From assembly GCA_026014615.1 (NCBI GenBank), contig JAOZHZ010000004.1, positions 364,442-428,441 on the forward strand: a stretch of 64,000 bases of DNA, in the 5' to 3' direction. The notes under the pieces are model-generated. The model was not told the DNA's origin and made no database searches. It worked only from the letters and a program-made list of their open reading frames with translations. Of the stretch, positions 60,301 through 64,000 are shown in pieces; within the stretch, counting starts at the first letter, position 1, and each line of letters opens with the position of its first letter. This DNA comes from Candidatus Bathyarchaeota archaeon. Its GTDB lineage: Archaea; Thermoproteota; Bathyarchaeia; Bathyarchaeales; Bathycorpusculaceae. The position numbers were made by a program, and so were the translations under genes.

Positions 60301-60602
60301 TTGACAAGCGAGGCGTGGGAAGCAGATGGCTTAAGAGGAGAGAGTTTTGAAGTTATGAATTCATCAAGGGCTGTCCTATCATACCCGGGCGTTTCCAGCA
60401 GATCTTGAGCCGCATCAAGCAAACCCTTTATTTCTTTGTCAACTTTAGGAAAAAATTTCTTTATTTCCTGAACAAGTTGCGCTTCTGTTGGACCTCCCGA
60501 TGCAACGGAAGCCCCTGCCCCTAGAAAAAGGATTGCTTTCCCTTTCCGAACCTTGTCAATAATATCTGGCAGGTGCCTTTCAAGCGAATTCAATTTGACC
60601 AA
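57384..60602 (-). CDS. SIR2-STAND NTPase-TPR protein with cold-shock-like tail (Avs-type defence candidate)
   Basis: A 1072-residue multidomain protein. Residues 1-265: SIR2_2-like Rossmann domain with LFLGAGAS (26-33), TTNYD (109-113) and FIGYKGAD (195-202); the catalytic-His position reads KIMG (Met152). Residues 340-650: STAND/P-loop NTPase, Walker A GPPGVGKS (371-378), Walker B SLIVIDD (436-442), sensor AAVRDNE (468-474). Residues about 680-1010: alpha-helical TPR-type repeats. Residues about 1013-1072: CSD/OB-like strand pattern (YDGEIRC, LHFRP, GDLVEFNIA, GPRAVNIRKK). The layout resembles Avs5-type antiviral STAND proteins, where target binding triggers NAD depletion. Base composition is more AT-rich than neighbours. 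TTG 60602 or TTG 60593 starts it. Confidence 0.82.
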   Translation of the reverse strand: MVKLNSLERHLPDIIDKVRKGKAILFLGAGASVASGGPTEAQLVQEIKKFFPKVDKEIKGLLDAAQDLLETPGYDRTALDEFITSKLSPLKPSASHASLVKYHWASIVTTNYDELIEDAYRNCKQRKPFYVVSYPHSSPVMDHSKAFIFKIMGTIKNRPENRMMLSRTDYNKMIAKKSEYLKALEDFVRVGTIIFIGYKGADRIVVDIIDELIESVGLDKVPWSYVLLKDDNLSDKEMTRFNLHKMIPINCSFEHFFSEIDAKISDQLVTLNSQVTKSVNIRVEGQELQIDRKDMEMYSEFYQLLNEDLTSEEIENQDDFFKGAIDNYAYYRQNIDFIREIYDKPNGIKERVFNELRNKEKNGNKIILLTGPPGVGKSVLLHRLAYDVYADEKAPVIFFDKTQSQLDFKLLTSLLVQLNREYDKVCKTERGHRLKSLIVIDDANSINVDPIFIKDYLSSRGRLATIVAAVRDNEIADLKINLPESDIYRINESLSYDEKTDIIDYLFDKKFIPTCDTTWDRIVEQEFEGSFFATMYSLVQHSQKPFNEIIKDEYERLSPRTKQAFACVCAFNQFGLPINLELLLRALNCSYDELYTQILPTAKGIIFEELKQDFLLYTAHHRIIAKKTIDFFFGDIFSEKELFLQVLNNVNLRNWKERELVQKLLISYLGPKSRSTDLLSKHKIEIFEKVCRQDGTKALLHHWGILLTDEGEYSKAETVLTKAINMHDLQRAHFTTELDQNILTSLGNLYAKRGLQFMQSTEKETKEAGEMEIKRAESFFLRARFGGYPNGHSYHAHANMYLLKGDLIKDELERVRIYGISLDILQAAKDNLNDDILQPILELEAVILNRVGKQIEAMETAAKIAEKYGSATGYTLVANILLRTAKFSSRPVDKLIAASNYVEEGLKRFPTDESCLRLKAQLIRKLHPNNERLYFSTLKNWFINASSPNVWLYFELGVMAFKFEEYKFSKDVFLKLEDERISGGLRKRFMEMIFRDRFEHPLVFFGNIIRLDNKYDGEIRCDSLKNFPYTLHFRPIACGFQPAEGDLVEFNIAFDYLGPRAVNIRKKTMGHF

Positions 60603-60988
60603 TCCCCGACATTGCCGTTATAGGAGTAACTAAGCTATAAGTTGTTCGCCCATAGCCATTAACTCCGCCCTCTATTGAGTATTTTCCGTTTTTCTCTAAA
60701 ATGCTTTAACTCACCTTCGAAAAACACTTGGTTGGATATTTCTGAGATCAACAGAAAATACCTCTTATATCAGAGGGAACCTTTGTTTAAGTTGTTAATT
60801 TCGTAATTCTTTGAGGGGTTTTAAGTGGTTTTGTCTTTTGTGGTTGCTTGAGGTATTCATTAAAGTCGTATGTTGCGCCTGATGTTAACACAGAAGCGGC
60901 GGGGCGGTGTTGTTGGTGTAGCGGAGCGTTTGGTTGGGACTATTCTGAGAAAGTGCCCATTGCAACTGGCAAACAAACTCAGCCGCGA

Positions 60989-61052
60989 ACCTATTTGGCG
61001 CCTATTTGGAGCCTATTAGTAATTCTATGCAGAAACGATAGGGGGGTCTACC
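60989..61052 (-). repeat. Dispersed intergenic repeat, copy C (inverted)
   Basis: On the minus strand: TAGACC, a C-run, then the exact 18-base core (61041-61024) and GCTCCAAATAGG twice, the latter as in copy A. The remaining 60603-61122 spacer between the SIR2-STAND gene and pac2 has no supported gene; a 92-codon frame across it reads the repeat. Confidence 0.8.
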
Positions 61053-61122
61053 CTATTGACGCTTTTCCAAACCAAAAACACATGGAAAACAGGAAACGTG
61101 GAGGAGGGGCGTGTCTACGCTG

Positions 61123-61896
61123 TTAGGATATGTAGGTGGTTTTTTTGTCTTCTTCTTTTTTTGTCTCTTCTGCTTGGACGGCAAGTTTTTCTTCGATTTT
61201 TTGTAGCCGCACAACCATTTTGTCGGCTTCCTCTATTTCTTTGTCTATTCCTGCGAGGTCAATGTTGAGGTTGAACATGTTGTTTATAACTTCTATGACG
61301 CTTCTCGCCGACAACGGGTCAGGCAAGTACCCCCGCGTTTCACCCAAAAGGCAGGCAGCGTCGATTTTTTTGAACCGTGCCAACCCAAGAATCAAGCCTG
61401 CGGTTCCCACGATTGGGCTGCCCGTTTCGCTTACGGTTGCCCCTGCAGACAACGCTTTATCGAGGATTTGCTGGTTGGTTCCCGCCACGATGACTTTGGG
61501 TTTGCCTTCGGTTTCCATGCGGTAACCGCCGATGGTAACTATGGTGCCCACGTCATGTTTTTTGGCGAAGGAGACCATTTTTTCAGATATCTCGTATTGA
61601 CCTTCGATGGTTTGGGATTGGCTATCGCCAGTGAATAGGATAAGGTCGTTTGATCCCTCGGGGTTTTTGACGAAATAAAAGGCGCCACGCAAAAGTCGTA
61701 TGTTACCCTTGCTGTTGACCAAAACGAAATACGGAAAATGGGGACTGTACAGGTAGGCGAATTTTTTCGCTTTAAACTGCTTAATCAAGTAACGTAAAGC
61801 GATTTTTCCCACTAAGCCCAAGCCGGGCAAGCCTTCGATAAGAATAGAATTATTTGCCTGAATCTCAGAGAACTCTTTAACATACGTGGATTTCAT
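61123..61896 (-). CDS. PAC2-family proteasome assembly chaperone homologue
   Basis: A 257-residue PAC2-type protein: NSILIEGLPGLGLVGKIALRYL at the N-terminus, LVNSKGNIRLLRGAFYFV, and GSPIVGTAGLILGLARF, with a Lys/Glu coiled C-terminus (EEADKMVVRLQKIEEKL). Archaeal members are proposed to help proteasome alpha-ring assembly. ATG overlaps the nop10 stop by four bases; last gene of a classical ribosomal/translation operon. Confidence 0.87.
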   Translation of the reverse strand: MKSTYVKEFSEIQANNSILIEGLPGLGLVGKIALRYLIKQFKAKKFAYLYSPHFPYFVLVNSKGNIRLLRGAFYFVKNPEGSNDLILFTGDSQSQTIEGQYEISEKMVSFAKKHDVGTIVTIGGYRMETEGKPKVIVAGTNQQILDKALSAGATVSETGSPIVGTAGLILGLARFKKIDAACLLGETRGYLPDPLSARSVIEVINNMFNLNIDLAGIDKEIEEADKMVVRLQKIEEKLAVQAEETKKEEDKKTTYIS

Positions 61897-62075
61897 TTCG
61901 CTTCCGCCCGTTCCTGCGCTTGCTTCTTGAAGGCTAATCGGTATTTAAGATATTTATCTTCTGGGGAAAACTTAGCAGGATGTGGAATGTGCACTTTGCC
62001 GCCGCAACGTAAACACACCTCTGTCTGCAAGGTGTAGTTACCGCATTTTTCGCATTTGCGCAAAAGCCAAACCAC
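61893..62075 (-). CDS. nop10: H/ACA RNP protein Nop10
   Basis: A 60-residue zinc-ribbon protein of archaeal H/ACA ribonucleoproteins. N-terminal CEKCGNYTLQTEVCLRCGG has the two CxxC knuckles, followed by the basic HIPHPAKFSPEDKYLKYRLAF linker helix. It bridges Cbf5 and the guide RNA for pseudouridylation. Overlaps aIF2-alpha by one base and pac2 by four. Confidence 0.95.
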   Translation of the reverse strand: MVWLLRKCEKCGNYTLQTEVCLRCGGKVHIPHPAKFSPEDKYLKYRLAFKKQAQERAEAK

Positions 62076-62863
62076 TATTTTTCCCTTCTAAAAGAGCCTT
62101 GCCCGCCCGATGCGGACACAGCGTTAACTACTTCTTGGCTGACTTTGCCTAAAAGTTCCTCAGCACGTTTCCAGTTTTCCGCAGAAACTTCCAAACTATA
62201 CGTGGGAGCTGCGATAACGTGAAAGTCGATTTTGACGTCGCGGGCGTTCTCGGATTTCTTGGCGTTGGCAAACGCTTCTTGAACGCATTTAACGCCGTTG
62301 GGTTTCATGCATCGGACTTCAAGTGTTCCGCGGACTTTCACCATTTTGAGACGGATACGTTCATCAGCGACCTGTGCAAAAACGTTAGCCAAATCCTCAG
62401 ACACACCAAGCTTAATTAAAACTTCAGGACCATCCGTCACGAGCTTTTCAAAACCTTCATACAAACCATATTTCTCGTCCAGCAGCAACCCAGCTTTTTC
62501 GTAAACTTGTTCTGCGGGCATTCCGACTTTTTCTGCCACGCCGCGCAGCAGGGCGTCGGCTTTGCGTTCTTTTTTCCAAGACTTAATTTTCTCGATACGT
62601 TCCCGTTTTGTAACGCGTCTTAAAGACAAATCCACATGTCCCTTTTCGGCGTTCACACGAAGAACCTTAAGAACCATCTTTTGGTTTTCATGGACAAAAT
62701 CGCGGATGTTGCGGATCCTGCTACTGTTGATTTCGGAGACGTGGAGTAAGCCCCGTTTGCTGTATTCGTCGAGCTTGGCGTATGCCCCGTAATCGGTGAC
62801 GTTTTCTAGCGTCGCAACTACGAGGTCGCCAGATTCGGGGTACTCGGGCTTTCTCTCCGCCAT
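62075..62863 (-). CDS. aif2a: Translation initiation factor 2 subunit alpha
   Basis: A 262-residue aIF2-alpha. S1/OB domain at the N-terminus (SGDLVVATLENVTDYGAYAKL, LLHVSEINS; the eukaryotic Ser51 loop is shortened as in archaea), a helical domain (EKIKSWKKERKADALLRG) and a C-terminal alpha/beta domain (KIDFHVIAAPTYSLEVSAEN). With the beta and gamma subunits it brings initiator tRNA to the ribosome. Third gene of the L44e-S27e-aIF2a-Nop10-PAC2 operon. Confidence 0.96.
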   Translation of the reverse strand: MAERKPEYPESGDLVVATLENVTDYGAYAKLDEYSKRGLLHVSEINSSRIRNIRDFVHENQKMVLKVLRVNAEKGHVDLSLRRVTKRERIEKIKSWKKERKADALLRGVAEKVGMPAEQVYEKAGLLLDEKYGLYEGFEKLVTDGPEVLIKLGVSEDLANVFAQVADERIRLKMVKVRGTLEVRCMKPNGVKCVQEAFANAKKSENARDVKIDFHVIAAPTYSLEVSAENWKRAEELLGKVSQEVVNAVSASGGQGSFRREK

Positions 62864-62897
62864 CCCTACTCCACCTATTCTACCCGTAATTTGTGGC

Positions 62898-63095
62898 TTA
62901 TTCTAGCACTGCTTGCACGTCGCCCTTCAGCTTGGCTTTTCCGCCGCTGGGTTCAGCTAGTACCGCGCTGCATACGTTGCAGGTTACGGTGTTTACGGCG
63001 TGGCTGAAGATGAGTTGTTCGTTGCCGCATTTGGGGCATTTAACTCTCACGAATGTGCTGCGTGGTTTAGGTATAAGCTTGTTCCATTCACTCAT
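62898..63095 (-). CDS. rps27e: 30S ribosomal protein S27e
   Basis: A 65-residue zinc-ribbon protein: KCPKCGNEQLIF and CNVCSAVL form the four-cysteine site. Length is standard. It follows rpl44e by 18 bases in the same transcript. Confidence 0.97.
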   Translation of the reverse strand: MSEWNKLIPKPRSTFVRVKCPKCGNEQLIFSHAVNTVTCNVCSAVLAEPSGGKAKLKGDVQAVLE

Positions 63096-63113
63096 GAATT
63101 CTTTTTCCTCCTG

Positions 63114-63398
63114 TTATGCTATTGTTAGTTTTCTTAAGCGCATGCCGTCTTTGTGGCGCATGTAGCCGCATGACTTGCATTTTAGGCGCAGAGTCTGTTT
63201 TTTGGTGGTTTTGGCGAATTGTTTCTGCAGAGGGAATCCTTGTCCGCCGTAGCCTTCCTTTTCGCGTTTGTGGTGGCGTTCGCCAACTGCCATGGCTCTG
63301 CGTTTTCCTGCCTTGTAAAGGGTTACTGCATGTGCTTTGTGAGCTTTACATTTTGGACAGTACGTCGTTACTTCTTTAGGAACATTCACGTTGTTCAC
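63114..63398 (-). CDS. rpl44e: 50S ribosomal protein L44e
   Basis: A 94-residue zinc protein: YCPKCKAHKAH and CKSCGYMRHKDG supply two CxxC pairs, and REKEGYGGQGFP is the family block between them. GTG start at 63398. First gene of the operon; a TATA box (GTATAAGAG, minus strand, about 63441-63432) puts initiation near 63411. Confidence 0.96.
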   Translation of the reverse strand: MNNVNVPKEVTTYCPKCKAHKAHAVTLYKAGKRRAMAVGERHHKREKEGYGGQGFPLQKQFAKTTKKQTLRLKCKSCGYMRHKDGMRLRKLTIA

Positions 63399-63431
63399 TA
63401 CCAGCTTTCCATAAAGAAAACATGCGCACTC

Positions 63432-63441
63432 TTATACTTTT
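63432..63441 (-). promoter_or_regulatory. TATA promoter of the rpl44e operon
   Basis: Minus-strand AGTATAAGAG is centred about 38 bases upstream of the GTG start, consistent with a short leader of about 13 bases. Confidence 0.5.
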
Positions 63442-63444
63442 TTG

Positions 63445-63830
63445 CTTTCTGTGGGGTTTTGGTTTGTGTGCGTGTGTTGGTTGAGGGGGGGAGGTGGTTG
63501 TTTATACGTTTTGATATACGTTTTGTTTAACTGTTGTTTTTGTTTTGTGTGGTTGTGGGTGTTTGCTGTGGTCGTCTTTTCTGGTTGTTTTGGCGGGTGG
63601 TTTTGTTGTTTGGCTTGTTTCTGTTTGGATACTTGGTTTTGGGCTGCGGTTGTTCTTCCACTTCTGTGCAAAGCGCCATGTTGCGTTCTGCTGGTTACGG
63701 GTGAGGGTGCATGTTGACTGACAGCTGTTTCCACTATCAGGTTTCTGATTTCGTGGCGATGCATATCGAAAACAGGACACTTTTGTGTTAGAGCATTGAC
63801 TTCCAAAGCCGTACATAAAAACGCGACAAT
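63445..63830. other. Strongly G+T-skewed spacer
   Basis: About 390 bases in which the plus strand is almost only G and T in its first 220 bases (runs such as GTTTTGTGTGG, GGGGGGGAGG). The only frame, on the minus strand (63806-63432), encodes a low-complexity Q/K/T/N/H/P protein whose stop overlaps the rpl44e TATA box, so I do not call it a gene. Possibly a terminator-rich or origin-like region; not resolved. Confidence 0.4.
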
Positions 63831-63904
63831 GAACTTTAAAAAAACTTATGCAGTTAGAAAGGGTTTGCTGGGGCTCTGGAACGGAAATCTATAGGAGAGA
63901 AGAA

Positions 63905-64000
63905 ATGAAAACCCAACAAACAAGTTGGAATTGTCATTTCCAGAGCCCACTCAGCCCCAATTTAAAGTCCTATGCAAATTTTATCTTAACAAAAAAGGAA
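63905..64000 (+). CDS. Start of a possible gene running off the window
   Basis: ATG at 63905 preceded by AGGAG (63893-63897); open for 32 codons to the edge (MKTQQTSWNCHFQSPL...). An 11-base inverted repeat (GGGCTCTGGAA 63871-63881 with its complement 63938-63948) brackets the start, with a smaller CCAAC-AAACAA-GTTGG hairpin (63913-63928) inside, so this may instead be a structured RNA. Upstream TTTAAAAAAA near 63835 could be a TATA box. Confidence 0.3.
   Translation, partial: MKTQQTSWNCHFQSPLSPNLKSYANFILTKKE

Noticed and set aside
60848..61126. A 92-codon plus-strand frame before pac2
   Set aside because: It also reads through the repeat (LCRNDRG) and is Cys/Arg-rich with a random look; no start signals.
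63432..63806. A 124-codon Q/K/T/P-rich frame on the minus strand
   Set aside because: Low complexity from the G/T skew, and its stop overlaps the rpl44e TATA box.
1..64000. CRISPR arrays, rRNA and tRNA genes
   Set aside because: I found no evenly spaced repeats and no T-loop or anticodon-arm pattern by reading the spacers; a tRNA scan would be more sensitive.

Overview
The window is archaeal chromosome. Translation, replication and recombination genes are archaeal-type: aRF1, ABCE1, aIF2-alpha, Nop10, L44e, S27e, prefoldin beta, topoisomerase VI and a DinB polymerase with a PCNA-binding tail. Promoters are TATA-box style with short leaders. Three features point to the TACK group and most likely to a Bathyarchaeia-like lineage: the end of a eukaryote-like topoisomerase IB, a TackOD1-type zinc protein, and H4MPT-linked C1 genes (ftr, an mtdB-like gene, dihydropteroate-synthase-related and DUF447 genes) beside a DapL-type lysine pathway. 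This placement is inference; the window has no rRNA gene and I recognised no tRNA gene or CRISPR array.

Layout. 1-4 kb: topoisomerase IB end, DUF167, aRF1, Ftr and two small proteins. 4-10.4 kb: a complete lysine operon (dapA-dapB-asd-lysA-dapF-dapL) behind a clear TATA promoter. 10.5-16.7 kb: RCK potassium channel, mtdB-like gene, two hypothetical envelope proteins and two tandem moeA genes. 16.7-18.6 kb: an AT-rich islet holding a frameshifted EVE-nuclease gene. 18.6-20.7 kb: endonuclease IV homologue and TackOD1 protein. 20.7-27.8 kb: a type IV pilus/Tad-like cluster whose large pilin-like gene is cut by one TAA, next to a secreted glycosidase-like protein. 27.9-32.1 kb: ECF transporter core, DHH phosphoesterase, DUF3194, prefoldin beta. 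32.2-36.1 kb: a FecBCD/BtuFCD-type importer with an HmdB-like radical SAM enzyme.

36.3-50 kb: tandem ferritin-like protein, pterin genes, glutamate dehydrogenase, a GTPase-dead EF-Tu/SelB relative, membrane proteins, a GT39-type glycosyltransferase, a molybdenum oxidoreductase (a plausible client of the MoeA pair), and DinB with an SPL-like radical SAM protein. 50-57 kb: NUDIX, a DUF2096-like protein, Top6A/B, ABCE1, and a 23-residue hyper-acidic micropeptide gene with its own signals. 57.4-60.6 kb: a 1072-residue SIR2-STAND-TPR protein with a cold-shock-like tail, probably an antiviral sensor of Avs type. 61-63.4 kb: the rpl44e-rps27e-aif2a-nop10-pac2 operon. 63.4-64 kb: a strongly G+T-skewed spacer and the start of a possible further gene.

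Several genes carry single-base or single-codon lesions: dapB start, the EVE-nuclease, an ABC permease at a T8 tract, and the pilin-like TAA. Together these suggest either assembly-level errors or real decay, and read data would settle it. An intergenic repeat family with an identical 18-base core occurs three times, near 12.8, 41.65 and 61.0 kb.
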